Shown here piece by piece: positions 16,910-26,213 of a stretch of DNA of 64,000 nucleotides. Origin of the DNA: Neorhizobium sp. NCHU2750 (GTDB lineage Bacteria > Pseudomonadota > Alphaproteobacteria > Rhizobiales > Rhizobiaceae); contig NZ_CP030827.1 of assembly GCF_003597675.1 (NCBI RefSeq), positions 868,001 to 932,000 on the forward strand. The letters are read 5' to 3'. The notes below the pieces were generated by a model that was given only the letters and a program-made list of their open reading frames with translations, did not search any database and was not told the origin of the DNA. The stretch's first letter is position 1, and the number at the start of each line of letters is the position of its first letter. Made by a program: the position numbers and the translations under genes.

Positions 16910-19900
16910 TCATTCCGCCGCGATTGCAGGCGGTGCCTCATCGTCGTTCGCCTCGTGACGATCCTTCGACTTGCCGCCCAGCAGCCGGCCGAGGAACTGG
17001 CCGAAGCGGTCCATTTCGACGAAGATCACCGGGGTGATGAACAGCGTCAGCATCTGGCTGACGATGAGGCCGCCGACCACCGCGACGCCGAGCGGCTGGC
17101 GCAGTTCCGACGACGCACCGCCGCCGATGGCGATCGGCAAGGCGCCGAGCAGGGCGCAGAAGGTGGTCATCATGATCGGCCGGAAGCGTCGTACGCAGGC
17201 CTCGTGGATCGCCTTGGTGGGGGCCTCGCCCTTTTCGCGGATCAGTTCCACCGCCACGTCGATCATCATGATCGCGTTTTTCTTGACGATACCGATCAGC
17301 ATCAGGAGGCCGATGAGGGCGATGATCGACAGGTCGAAGCCGAATACCTTGAGGGCGAGCAGGGCGCCGAAGGCGGCGGCCGGCAGGCCCGACAGAATGG
17401 TCAGCGGATGGATGAAGCTTTCGTAGAGCACGCCGAGAACGACGTAGATCGTCAGAACCGCAGCCAGGATGAGATAAGGCGTATTGCCCTGGCTCTGCTG
17501 GAAGATCTGCGCCGTGCCGCCGTAAGAGGTGATCACGTCCGCGGGCATGTCCATGCCGGCCTTGAGCTGGTCGATGGTGGCGGTCGCGGTGCTGAGAGAC
17601 GCGCCTTCCGGCAGGTTGAACGACACGGTGGTCGAGACGAGCTGGCCGGTCTGGTTGATCGTCACCGGCGAGTTCTTGCGGGTGACGGTGGCAAAGTTGG
17701 ACAGCGGCACAAGTGCGCCGGTGCTGGACAGGACGCGGATGTCATGCAGCGACTGGTCCGTCCAGTCGTGATGAACGTCGAATTCGGTCAGCACGTCGTA
17801 GCTTTCGCCGGTGGACTGTATTTCGGCAGCCGTATAACCGCCGAAGGACATTTCCAGCGTCTCGCGCAGCACGTCGTCGGTGATGCCGTAGGCGGCAGCC
17901 TTTTCCGTATCCACCTTGATGTCGGCCTCGATCGCCGCGTTTTCCGCATCCGAGGTCACGTCGGTGAAGTGAGCATGGTCCTTCTGCATCGCTGCAAGCA
18001 GCTTGCCGGACCACTCGTTGGTTTCCTTGGCACTCAGCGCCTGGACAACCAGCTGATATTGCGCCGCCGTCTTGCGTCCGCCGAAGCGAAGGCTCTGCTG
18101 GGGCGTGATATAGGTCTTGATGCCGGCAACCTTGCCGGTTGCTGTACGCAGTTCCCGCAGCGTCTGTTCCAGCGGCGCGCGCTGGCTCTTGTCCTTCAAC
18201 TCGGCCCAGATCGTGCCGTTGTTCAGCGGGTTGCGGGTCGTGCCGCCGACCGTGGACGTGACATGCGCCACGGCGGGGTTCTTGGAGATGATCGCCACGA
18301 TCTGGTTCTGCAGGTCGCTCATGGCGGCATAGGAGATGTCGTCACGGGCGCGGGTGGAGATGTTCAGGCGGCCAATGTCTTCCTGCGGGAAGAAGCTGGA
18401 AGGCAGGGTCTTGAACAGATAGATCGAACCACCGACCGACGCGAGGAAGACCAGCATGATGATCCCCCGGTGGTTGAGACACCAGCCGACGCATTTGTCG
18501 TAACCGCTCAGCGTCCGGTCGAAAACCGCATCGAATGCCCGGACGACCAGGCTCGGCTTGTGATGGGCATCCGACATCCGCGAGCCGAGCATCGGCGTCA
18601 CGCTGAGCGAGACGATGGCGGATGCGACGATGGCGATGGCGACGACCATGCCGAATTCGTTGAACACGCGTCCGACGACACCACCCATCAGCAGGATCGG
18701 GATGAACACGGCGATCAGCGACACCGACATCGAGATGATCGTGTAGCTGACTTCGCCGGCACCCTGGAGTGCCGCCTGCCTGACCGGCATGCCCTCTTCG
18801 ACATGCCGCATGATGTTCTCGAGCATGACGATAGCATCGTCCACCACCAGACCCACCGCGAGTGTCAGGCCGAGAAGGGAGATGTTGTCCAGGCTGTAGT
18901 TCAGCACATACATCGCGCCGAAGGTCGTAACCAGCGACAGCGGCACGGCAAGCGTCGGTACGATGGTTGCCGATACCCGTCCGAGAAAGAGGTAGATGAC
19001 GGCAACGACGAGAACGATAGTCAGGCCGAGGGTGAACTTGACGTCCGAGACGGCATCGCGGATCGACGTCGAGGCATCGTTCATCACGTTGATTTTTACC
19101 GAGCCGGGCAGTTCGGCGGTCAGCATGGGCAGCTTGGATCGCACCGCGTCCACCACGTCGACAGTGTTGGCGTCAGGCTGGCGCTGTACCGCAAGGATGA
19201 TCGCCTGCTTGCCGTCATAGGTACTGCCGACATTGGTGTTCTCGACGCTGTCCTCGACGCGGGCGACATCTCCGAGATGGATCGGCGCGCCGTTCGGGCT
19301 GGCGATGACCAGCGAGCGGAATTCCTGTGCATTGGTCCGCTGGGTGTCGGCATTGATGGTCAGCTGCTGATCCTTGTTCTGCAGCGAACCGACGGGATCC
19401 TGGCTGTTAGCGTTGGCGAGCGCTGTCGTCACCGTCTGCACGCCGATGCCGCGGGCCTGCAGCTTGGCCGGATCGACCTCGACACGCACCGCATAGGTCT
19501 TTGCACCGTAGACGGTTACTTCGGCGACGCCATTGATCGTTGACAGCGCCGGGGAAACGATGTTCTCGGCAATATCGTCGACCTTGCTCTGCGGCATGGA
19601 ATCGCTGCTGATCGCCAGCAGCAGGACAGGGGCGTCTGCCGGGTTGGTCTTGCGGTAGCTCGGCGGCGTCGTCATGTTGTCCGGCAATTGCCGGGTCGCC
19701 TGCGAGATTGCCGACTGCACGTCGGCCGCAGCCGCGTCGATATCGCGGTTGAGGTCGAACTGCAGCACGATCGAGGTGTTGCCGAGCGAGTTGGTGGCAC
19801 TGATTTCGCTGATGCCCGGAATGGTCTCGAATTTCTTCACCAGCGGTGTCGTCACCGAAGTCGCCATCGTTTGCGGCGAGGCGCCGGTCAGCTGGGCGGA

Positions 19901-20038
19901 AACATTGATCGTCGGAAAGTCGACCTGCGGCAGGGCGGCGACGGGCAGCAGCTGGTAGCCGGCAAGGCCGGCCAGCACGGCGCCGATCGCCAGCAGCGTG
20001 GTGGCGACCGGTCGCCGAATACAGAAAGCTGGGATCAT
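16910..20038 (-). CDS. RND multidrug efflux permease (HAE1 family)
   Basis: This 1042-residue inner-membrane proton antiporter has the twofold RND layout. A first membrane helix is followed by a large periplasmic porter domain beginning at LLPVAALPQVDFPTI, a membrane block around residues 330-530 with GLVVDDAIVMLENI and VFIPILLMGGVVGR, and a second half ending in GGGASSELRQPLG near residue 980. Length matches AcrB/MdtB-type pumps. It starts by ATGA overlap with the adaptor gene stop, so the two are translationally coupled. No outer-membrane channel gene is adjacent, so it presumably uses a shared TolC. The substrate range is unknown. Confidence 0.93.
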   Translation of the reverse strand: MIPAFCIRRPVATTLLAIGAVLAGLAGYQLLPVAALPQVDFPTINVSAQLTGASPQTMATSVTTPLVKKFETIPGISEISATNSLGNTSIVLQFDLNRDIDAAAADVQSAISQATRQLPDNMTTPPSYRKTNPADAPVLLLAISSDSMPQSKVDDIAENIVSPALSTINGVAEVTVYGAKTYAVRVEVDPAKLQARGIGVQTVTTALANANSQDPVGSLQNKDQQLTINADTQRTNAQEFRSLVIASPNGAPIHLGDVARVEDSVENTNVGSTYDGKQAIILAVQRQPDANTVDVVDAVRSKLPMLTAELPGSVKINVMNDASTSIRDAVSDVKFTLGLTIVLVVAVIYLFLGRVSATIVPTLAVPLSLVTTFGAMYVLNYSLDNISLLGLTLAVGLVVDDAIVMLENIMRHVEEGMPVRQAALQGAGEVSYTIISMSVSLIAVFIPILLMGGVVGRVFNEFGMVVAIAIVASAIVSLSVTPMLGSRMSDAHHKPSLVVRAFDAVFDRTLSGYDKCVGWCLNHRGIIMLVFLASVGGSIYLFKTLPSSFFPQEDIGRLNISTRARDDISYAAMSDLQNQIVAIISKNPAVAHVTSTVGGTTRNPLNNGTIWAELKDKSQRAPLEQTLRELRTATGKVAGIKTYITPQQSLRFGGRKTAAQYQLVVQALSAKETNEWSGKLLAAMQKDHAHFTDVTSDAENAAIEADIKVDTEKAAAYGITDDVLRETLEMSFGGYTAAEIQSTGESYDVLTEFDVHHDWTDQSLHDIRVLSSTGALVPLSNFATVTRKNSPVTINQTGQLVSTTVSFNLPEGASLSTATATIDQLKAGMDMPADVITSYGGTAQIFQQSQGNTPYLILAAVLTIYVVLGVLYESFIHPLTILSGLPAAAFGALLALKVFGFDLSIIALIGLLMLIGIVKKNAIMMIDVAVELIREKGEAPTKAIHEACVRRFRPIMMTTFCALLGALPIAIGGGASSELRQPLGVAVVGGLIVSQMLTLFITPVIFVEMDRFGQFLGRLLGGKSKDRHEANDDEAPPAIAAE

Positions 20039-21282
20039 AGCGCATCTCCTACCACGATCGAGCCGTCATCGCTCTTCTTGTCGGCGGTACCGCTTGTCTG
20101 GTTGGGACCGAATTCCTCATGCACGGTGGCACCGTTGCTGAGCTGCACCTGGCCCTCGACCACCACATGGGTGCCTTCGCTCAGACCCTTGGCGATTGCT
20201 GTCCTGTTGCCGTTGGCACGCGCGACGGTCACCGGCGTCATATGCACCTTCTTGTCGTCGCCGACCGTATAGACGAAGGAGGAGGTCGGGCCGGGCTGTA
20301 CGGCGACGGTCGGGACGACGAGCTGCTGCTGGTCGCTCTGGAAATGCACCACGACATTGACCGACTGGCCGGGCCACAGCGAGCCGTTCGGATTGTCGAA
20401 ACGGGCCTTGGCGAGAATGGTTCCGGAGGCGGAATCGACCGTGTTGTCGAAGAAGTTCAGCTTGCCGGTCAGCGGCTTCTCGTCGGAATCCTGCGCCAGC
20501 GCATCGACCGTGACATTGCCGGCGGCAAAGCCCTTGCGGATTTCCTCCATGTAACCTTCCGGAATATGGAAATTGACGTAGATCGGGTCGTATTTGGCGA
20601 TCGTCACCACGGCCGAGCCTGCGGTGAGATAGGCGCCGACGCTTGGCGTGATATCGCCGAGGCGGCCGTCGAACGGCGCCCGGATCTCGGTATGCTCGAC
20701 GACGATCTCGTCGGCGGCGATCGATGCCTTGTCGCTTTCGATCGTGGCGGCGGCCGTATCGCGTGCGGCACGGGCCTCGTCGAGCGACTGCTGCGTGCCG
20801 GCGTTGCGATCGACGAGGTTCTGGGCACGGGTCAGTGCCGTCTCGGCCTGGGCGAGCGTCGCCTGGTCGCGCAGAAGCACGGCCTTGTCCTTGTCGCGAT
20901 CGGCCTTGGCGGTGCGGTCGTCGAGTTTGGCGATCAGGTCGCCCTGCTTGACCACGTCGCCGTCATGCGCCTCGATATTCATCACCAGACCGGCCTCCTG
21001 CGCCGCGATCGTGGTGTTGGCATCTGCATCCGCAGCTCCCGTCGCCGTTACGTCCAGCGGCAGTACGCCCATGGTCGCCTCGACCGTCTTGACGACGGGA
21101 GGCTGCCCGCCGGCACCATGGCCGTGGGTTTGAGCGTTTTGTCCGCCGCCGGTCTCGGCCGCCTGCTGGCCGCTATCCTTCGGTGTCGTCAGACCTGACA
21201 GGTAGGGTATCTGATCGCGAAATTCCCACGCGGCGACGCCCGCTGCGAGAATGATAATTGCAAGAGGCCATGTCTTCTTCAT
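20035..21282 (-). CDS. RND efflux periplasmic adaptor (membrane fusion protein)
   Basis: The adaptor links the inner-membrane pump to an outer-membrane channel. From the ATG at 21282 it has 415 residues. A signal-anchor (KKTWPLAIIILAAGVAAW) is followed by a Gly/Gln/His-rich linker, a lipoyl-like half-motif (EAGLVMNIEAHDGDVVKQGDLIAKLDD), an alpha-helical hairpin rich in Ala, Gln and Arg, and beta-barrel domains (GTILAKARFDNPNGSLWPGQSVNV). The frame is open to a TTG at 21342, and neither start has a strong Shine-Dalgarno. I chose the ATG because it begins the hydrophobic anchor. Its stop overlaps the permease start by 4 bp. Confidence 0.9.
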   Translation of the reverse strand: MKKTWPLAIIILAAGVAAWEFRDQIPYLSGLTTPKDSGQQAAETGGGQNAQTHGHGAGGQPPVVKTVEATMGVLPLDVTATGAADADANTTIAAQEAGLVMNIEAHDGDVVKQGDLIAKLDDRTAKADRDKDKAVLLRDQATLAQAETALTRAQNLVDRNAGTQQSLDEARAARDTAAATIESDKASIAADEIVVEHTEIRAPFDGRLGDITPSVGAYLTAGSAVVTIAKYDPIYVNFHIPEGYMEEIRKGFAAGNVTVDALAQDSDEKPLTGKLNFFDNTVDSASGTILAKARFDNPNGSLWPGQSVNVVVHFQSDQQQLVVPTVAVQPGPTSSFVYTVGDDKKVHMTPVTVARANGNRTAIAKGLSEGTHVVVEGQVQLSNGATVHEEFGPNQTSGTADKKSDDGSIVVGDAL

Positions 21283-21603
21283 GGGAGGGCTCGCAGGTCC
21301 TGTCTTAAGTGTTTCGGGGCGCCAGGGTTGAGGCGACGACAAAATACGCGAAGTCAGGGTAGTGGCGGCATTAATTCTCTGTAATGCAGGCAGCGAAACC
21401 GTTTTCTGGTGCCAATTTCACCGAATGGTGAGCGGATTGTTATCGGAATGCAGGTTTTTTCGGGAAAACGACCGCTGACGCAATCTGCACGGGATTGCGA
21501 GCCGTGACGATAGGCCTCGTTTGGAGGCGTGTTTGACCGGAAAAGAGGCAGAGAATCGCCGGTCTGTCGCTCAGACCGGCGAAAGGTGCATATCTCGATC
21601 CGT

Positions 21604-22392
21604 TCAGAGAGAACGTGCCGCACCGCCATCGACGCGCAGCATCGTGCCGGTGATGTAGCTTGCCGGCTCAGAGCAGAGGAAGGCGCCGGCCGCGCCGAAC
21701 TCCTCGACCGTGCCGAGCCGTCCTGCGGGAATGGTCTTGACCGAAGCTTCGCGGATCTCCCCGGCGCTCTTGCCGAGCCGCTTGGCATTGGCGTCGTCGA
21801 GTTCCTGGATACGGTCGGTCAGGATGCGGCCGGGAAGTAGCATGTTGGCGGTGATGCCCGAACCGGCAACTTCGCTCGACAGCGTCTTGTTCCAGCCGAC
21901 CAGCGCGCCGCGCAGCGTGTTGGAAAGCGCAAGGTTCGGGATCGGCTCAAGGACGCCCGAGGAGGCGACGGTCAGGATGCGGCCCCAACCCTGTTCCTTC
22001 ATCTGCGGCAGGAAGGCGTTGGTCAGCGTGATGACCCGCAGCACCATGGACTGGAAGAAGGTATCGAGCTTGTCGGCGCTCATGTCCTGTGCACCGCCGG
22101 GCGTCGGGCCACCGGTATTGTTGACCAGGATGTCGATGCCGCCGAGCTTCTCCTTGACCGCAGCCGTCATCGCTTCGACGAAATTCTCCTCGGCCAGGTC
22201 GCCCCACACCCAGTCGGCCTTTCCTTTGCCGGCCGAATTGATCGCCTTGCAGTTTTCGGCAAGCCTGTCGCCGGAACGTCCGACCAGAAGGACGTTGACA
22301 CCCTCGTTGGCGAGCGCGGTCGCGATCCCAAGGCCCAGTCCGCGCGACGAGGCGAGTACGAGAGCCCTCTTGCCTGAAATTCCAAGATCCAT
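21604..22392 (-). CDS. SDR-family oxidoreductase (atypical FabG-like)
   Basis: The 262-residue Rossmann protein is annotated as 3-oxoacyl-ACP reductase-like in related genomes. The cofactor loop reads ASSRGLGLGIA (about residues 14-24) and VNNTGG is present. The normal YxxxK catalytic pair is missing: the segment reads SSGVLEPIPNLALSNTLRGALVGW, with Arg where Lys is expected and no Tyr. This matches a known BKR-like SDR subgroup that lacks the standard tetrad. The start at 22392 follows AAAGGGAA, and an upstream extension of 20 residues looks non-coding. Reaction unknown. Confidence 0.82.
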   Translation of the reverse strand: MDLGISGKRALVLASSRGLGLGIATALANEGVNVLLVGRSGDRLAENCKAINSAGKGKADWVWGDLAEENFVEAMTAAVKEKLGGIDILVNNTGGPTPGGAQDMSADKLDTFFQSMVLRVITLTNAFLPQMKEQGWGRILTVASSGVLEPIPNLALSNTLRGALVGWNKTLSSEVAGSGITANMLLPGRILTDRIQELDDANAKRLGKSAGEIREASVKTIPAGRLGTVEEFGAAGAFLCSEPASYITGTMLRVDGGAARSL

Positions 22393-22793
22393 TGCTGCAT
22401 TCCCTTTGGCACTGTTGTCTGTCGCGTTGCTTATAGCTGTCATGGACCGCATTGGAAGCCGCTCAGTGAGCCTTACTCATCAAGGCAGCGTGTAGGAGAC
22501 AGAGCGGCGATAGGACGCAAGGGGGCAAACGGACTTGGAATGGCCATTGATTTGACATTAGGGATGTCGACCGGCACAAGCAGGTTGCAAGTTATCAGGT
22601 TGTATGACAACGAGAAGAAGGGTGGGCAGAGTAATTTTACGTTGACGTAAACGTAATTTATTCTGCAGATTGGGCTGGGTATCTTCATGTCAGGTCAGCC
22701 GGTGTCGCATCCCGGCTCGACAACGATCTTGGCATTTGCCAAGTAGGAGGCTGACAAAAAAAGGGGATACCGCCAAGGCGGAGGCAGTTGAGC
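22393..22793. other. Divergent intergenic region
   Basis: This 401-bp gap between the SDR gene and the ETF-ubiquinone oxidoreductase gene must contain both promoters. The section from about 22590 to 22665 is AT-richer than its surroundings and holds the LiuR-like dyad. I see no credible gene here. Confidence 0.6.
22636..22664 (+). promoter_or_regulatory. LiuR/MerR-like operator-promoter of the ETF-QO gene
   Basis: A 20-bp dyad, TTACGTTGACGTAAACGTAA (22637-22656), has perfect 7-bp outer arms. It lies inside a possible promoter TTTACG (22636-22641), 17 bp, TATTCT (22659-22664), the placement used by MerR-family activators. The ACGTAAACGTAA core resembles the published consensus of LiuR, the MerR-type regulator of branched-chain amino acid and fatty acid breakdown in proteobacteria. 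That fits an ETF-linked dehydrogenase pathway. A sibling site occurs at 45084-45103. Confidence 0.65.
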
Positions 22794-24458
22794 ATGAGCG
22801 AAGAGATGGAACTTCCCGAACGGGAATCGATGGAATTCGACGTTGTAATCGTCGGCGCGGGTCCGGCCGGCCTGTCTGCGGCGATCCGGCTGAAACAGGT
22901 CAACCCGGATCTGACGGTGGTCGTGCTGGAAAAGGGCTCGGAAGTCGGCGCCCATATCCTGTCGGGCGCAGTGGTCGATCCGGTCGGCATCGATGCGCTT
23001 TTGCCCGACTGGCGCGAGGATGACAGCCATCCGTTCAAGACCGAGGTCACCGACGACCAGTTTCTCTTCCTGACCGGCTCGAGCGCCATCCGCCTGCCGA
23101 ATATCGCCATGCCGCCGCTGATGAACAATCACGGCAAGTATATCGTCTCGCTCGGTAATGTCTGTCGCTGGCTGGCGGGCAAGGCGGAGGAGCTCGGCGT
23201 CGAGATCTATCCGGGCTTTGCCGCATCCGAAGTGCTTTATGACGAGGACGGCCGCGTCATCGGGGTGGCGACCGGCGACATGGGCATCGAGAAGAACGGC
23301 GAGCCCGGCCCGAATTATACCCGCGGCATGGCGCTTCTGGGCAAATATACGCTGATCGGCGAGGGCGTGCGCGGTTCGCTCGCCAAGCAGCTGATCGAAA
23401 GGTTCGCGCTGTCGAAGGACCGCGACGTCCAGAAGTTCGGCATCGGCATCAAGGAACTGTGGGAAGTAAAGCCCGAGAAGCACAAGCAGGGCCTCGTGCA
23501 GCATTCCTTCGGCTGGCCGCTCGACCTGAAGACCGGTGGCGGCTCCTTCCTCTATCACCTGGAAGACAATCTCGTCGCCGTCGGCTTCGTCCTGCATCTC
23601 AACTACAAGAACCCCTATCTCTTCCCCTTCGAGGAGTTCCAGCGGTTCAAGACCCATCCGGCCATCCGCGGCACGTTCGAGGGCGCCAAGCGCATCTCCT
23701 ATGGTGCGCGCGCGATCACCGAGGGCGGCTACCAGTCGGTTCCCAAACTCTCCTTCCCCGGCGGGGCGCTGATCGGCTGTTCGGCGGGCTTCGTCAACGT
23801 GCCGCGCATCAAGGGATCGCACAATGCGGTCCTGTCGGGCATTCTGGCGGCCGACAAGCTTGCCGCAGCGATTGCCGATGGCCGTGCCAATGATGAGGTC
23901 GTCGAGATCGAGACCGCATGGCGCGACGGCCCGATCGGCAAAGACCTGAAGCTTGTGCGCAACGTCAAGCCGCTCTGGTCGAAGTTCGGCACCATCATCG
24001 GCATCTCGCTCGGCGGGCTCGACATGTGGACCAACCAGCTGTTCGGCTTCTCGCTGTTCGGCACGCTGAAGCATGGCAAGACCGATGCGGCCTCGCTCGA
24101 GCCGGCCTCGAAACACAGCAAGATCGACTATCCGAAGCCGGATGGCGTGTTGACCTTCGACCGCCTGTCGTCCGTCTTCCTCTCCAACACCAATCATGAG
24201 GAAGGCCAGCCGGTCCACCTGAAGGTGAAGGATATGGCGCTGCAGAAGCGTTCGGAACACGATATCTTCGCCGGCCCGTCGACCCGCTACTGTCCGGCCG
24301 GCGTCTATGAATGGCGCGAGCAGGATGGTGAGGAGACCTACGTCATCAACGCGCAGAACTGCGTCCACTGCAAGACCTGCGACATCAAGGACCCCAACCA
24401 GAACATCAATTGGGTTCCCCCGCAGGGCGGCGAGGGGCCTGTCTATCCCAATATGTGA
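22794..24458 (+). CDS. Electron transfer flavoprotein-ubiquinone oxidoreductase (ETF-QO)
   Basis: This membrane-associated FAD and iron-sulfur protein passes electrons from electron transfer flavoprotein to ubiquinone. It thereby drains acyl-CoA dehydrogenases of fatty acid and branched-chain amino acid breakdown into respiration. The 554 residues are full length. The FAD-binding motif DVVIVGAGPAGLSAAIRL lies near residues 16-33, FGWPLDLKTGGGSFLYH near 235, and the C-terminal 4Fe-4S ligands YCPAG and CVHCKTCDI near 500-527. The ATG at 22794 has GGAGG 9 nt upstream, while a TTG two codons earlier is too close to it. A LiuR-like operator lies about 140 bp upstream. Confidence 0.95.
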   Translation: MSEEMELPERESMEFDVVIVGAGPAGLSAAIRLKQVNPDLTVVVLEKGSEVGAHILSGAVVDPVGIDALLPDWREDDSHPFKTEVTDDQFLFLTGSSAIRLPNIAMPPLMNNHGKYIVSLGNVCRWLAGKAEELGVEIYPGFAASEVLYDEDGRVIGVATGDMGIEKNGEPGPNYTRGMALLGKYTLIGEGVRGSLAKQLIERFALSKDRDVQKFGIGIKELWEVKPEKHKQGLVQHSFGWPLDLKTGGGSFLYHLEDNLVAVGFVLHLNYKNPYLFPFEEFQRFKTHPAIRGTFEGAKRISYGARAITEGGYQSVPKLSFPGGALIGCSAGFVNVPRIKGSHNAVLSGILAADKLAAAIADGRANDEVVEIETAWRDGPIGKDLKLVRNVKPLWSKFGTIIGISLGGLDMWTNQLFGFSLFGTLKHGKTDAASLEPASKHSKIDYPKPDGVLTFDRLSSVFLSNTNHEEGQPVHLKVKDMALQKRSEHDIFAGPSTRYCPAGVYEWREQDGEETYVINAQNCVHCKTCDIKDPNQNINWVPPQGGEGPVYPNM

Positions 24459-24670
24459 TGGAGAAGGCAGGGCCGCCGGGCGCCCTGGCAACAAGGCGGC
24501 TGCAACGGCCCTACCGATCTCGGGGAAAGGTCATCCGCGGCAAGGCCGGTCGCGGCCTATGGAAAAGCGTCGGAGCCATGCTCATATTTTGTTGCAGGCC
24601 TGCTCTCTTTCGTGTTGACAGAAAGAGAGATAGTTTGACGGCCGAAAGGCCAACGGAAACCTGCTGCTCC

Positions 24671-25432
24671 ATGGATCTGGCTGCAATGTATATTCGGCAC
24701 CTTTTCTCAACGCTCGCGGCGGCCCTGGCACCCTGGCGGCGCGTCGCGGGGCTCGCCCTTCTGCTTGCCTGCGTGGGCGCTCTCCAGGCGAACGCGGCTG
24801 CGGCCGCCGATTGCCGCGCCGATCCCCAGCCGGGCGTCAACTGGACGAGCTGCAAAAAGCGGCTGCTGATGCTTGACGACAGCAATCTTGAAGGCGCCGA
24901 TCTTTCCGGTGCCGACTTCTCGATGACCGACCTCAGCCGCACGAACATCAAGAAAGCCAATTTCAACAAGACCATGCTGGTCCGCGCCTCGCTGGCCGAC
25001 GCGAAGGCCGAAGGTGCGAATTTCGAGCGGACCGAAGGCTATCGCAGCAATCTTTCCGGTATTTCGGCGCCGGGTGCGAGCTTCGTCTCCTCGGAAATGC
25101 AGCGTGCCAACTTCTCCGATGCCGACCTTCAGAACGCCGATTTCACCAAGGCGGAATTGGGGCGGGCGATCTTCTACAAGGCCAAGCTCGCCAATGTTCA
25201 CTTCGCCATGACCAACCTCTCGCGGGCGAATTTTCACAATGTGGCGATCACCGGCACGCTGGATTTCGCCAATGCCTTCCTGTTCCTGACAAGGATCGAG
25301 GGTGTCGACCTGTCGAATGCCACCGGCCTGAAGCAGGATCAGGTCGCGCTTGCCTGCGGTGACAACAGGACGAAACTGCCCCCGGATCTGCACACGCCCG
25401 AACAGTGGCCCTGCGACGACGACGATCCTTAG
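24671..25432 (+). CDS. Exported pentapeptide-repeat protein
   Basis: From the ATG at 24671 the protein has 253 residues. The N-terminus carries a hydrophobic export signal (GLALLLACVGALQANAAAAA). After it comes an A(D/N)LXX pentapeptide-repeat solenoid from about residue 70 to 215 (NLEGADLSGADFSMTDLSRTN, SDADLQNADFTKAEL, and so on), which folds as a right-handed quadrilateral beta helix. Two Cys at CRADPQ and SCKKR and one at LACGD could form disulfides outside the cytoplasm. Function is unknown. The frame is open upstream to 24410, but that part overlaps the ETF-QO gene and looks spurious. Confidence 0.75.
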   Translation: MDLAAMYIRHLFSTLAAALAPWRRVAGLALLLACVGALQANAAAAADCRADPQPGVNWTSCKKRLLMLDDSNLEGADLSGADFSMTDLSRTNIKKANFNKTMLVRASLADAKAEGANFERTEGYRSNLSGISAPGASFVSSEMQRANFSDADLQNADFTKAELGRAIFYKAKLANVHFAMTNLSRANFHNVAITGTLDFANAFLFLTRIEGVDLSNATGLKQDQVALACGDNRTKLPPDLHTPEQWPCDDDDP

Positions 25433-25536
25433 CGCAATCATGAGCAGCATGCGCCATGAAACACGCCCTGTTAGCGAATGATTAACCATAACGTCCTTAG
25501 CTTGCGTCATCTTTTCGACGCATCAGGGACACGATC

Positions 25537-26148
25537 ATGCCGATTTCTCGCCGCTGCCTTCTGGCTGGCCTGCCGCTCCTTTTGGCCGGTTGCGCATCGA
25601 CCTATAACGATCAGCAGAACTATGCCGCCGTGCCGGAGGAAGAGTTTCCGCTGCGCCAGGTACCGATCGACAAGATCAAGCCCGAACTGCGCCGCCAGCA
25701 GGTCGCCTATTCCGGCCCTTACGAGGCCGGCACCGTCGTCGTCGATACGCCAGCCCGGCGCGCCTATTACATTCTCGGCGGCGGACAGGCGATCCGCTAC
25801 GGCGTCGGCGTCGGTCGCGAAGGCATGGCCTTTTCCGGGACGGCCTATGTCGCCCGCAAGGCGGAATGGCCGCGCTGGACGCCCACCCTCAACATGCAGC
25901 GCCGCGAGGAGCGTTATCGCAAGCTCGCAGGCGGCCTGCCGGGTGGCCCGAACAATCCGCTCGGCGCCCGCGCCATGTATCTGTATCGCGCCGGCGTCGA
26001 CACGCATTTCCGCATCCACGGCACCAACCAGCCCGAATCGATCGGCCACGCCATGTCGAGCGGCTGCATCCGCATGATGAACCACGACGTCATCGACCTC
26101 TACAACCGCGTCGAGGTCGGCGCCAAGGTGGTCGTCATCCAGGCATAA
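25537..26148 (+). CDS. L,D-transpeptidase (YkuD) lipoprotein
   Basis: The 203-residue protein has a lipoprotein signal with lipobox LLAGC (Cys near residue 20). The YkuD catalytic motif HGTNQPESIGHAMSSGCIRM lies near residues 161-180, with nucleophile Cys close to 177. It acts in the periplasm on peptidoglycan stem peptides, making 3-3 cross-links or attaching outer-membrane proteins, as known for rhizobial and Brucella relatives. It starts at ATG 25537 and is followed by a terminator. It stands 104 bp after the pentapeptide-repeat gene on the same strand. Confidence 0.92.
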   Translation: MPISRRCLLAGLPLLLAGCASTYNDQQNYAAVPEEEFPLRQVPIDKIKPELRRQQVAYSGPYEAGTVVVDTPARRAYYILGGGQAIRYGVGVGREGMAFSGTAYVARKAEWPRWTPTLNMQRREERYRKLAGGLPGGPNNPLGARAMYLYRAGVDTHFRIHGTNQPESIGHAMSSGCIRMMNHDVIDLYNRVEVGAKVVVIQA

Positions 26149-26174
26149 GCCGACATATATCTTGACCTGAAGAC

Positions 26175-26203
26175 GGCCCGTCATGTCCTCATGGCGGGCC
26201 TTT
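26175..26203. terminator. Bidirectional terminator between L,D-transpeptidase and DoxX genes
   Basis: Arms GGCCCGTCATG (26175-26185) and CATGGCGGGCC (26190-26200) pair at 10 of 11 positions around a TCCT loop, with TTT following. The position between convergent genes fits termination of the L,D-transpeptidase transcript and possibly the DoxX transcript. Confidence 0.7.
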
Positions 26204-26213
26204 CGTCGTCCTG

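Noticed and set aside
16904..19543. 879-codon open frame opposite the RND permease
   Set aside because: It is antisense to a well-supported gene, extremely rich in His, Arg, Asp and Gln, with no recognisable fold.
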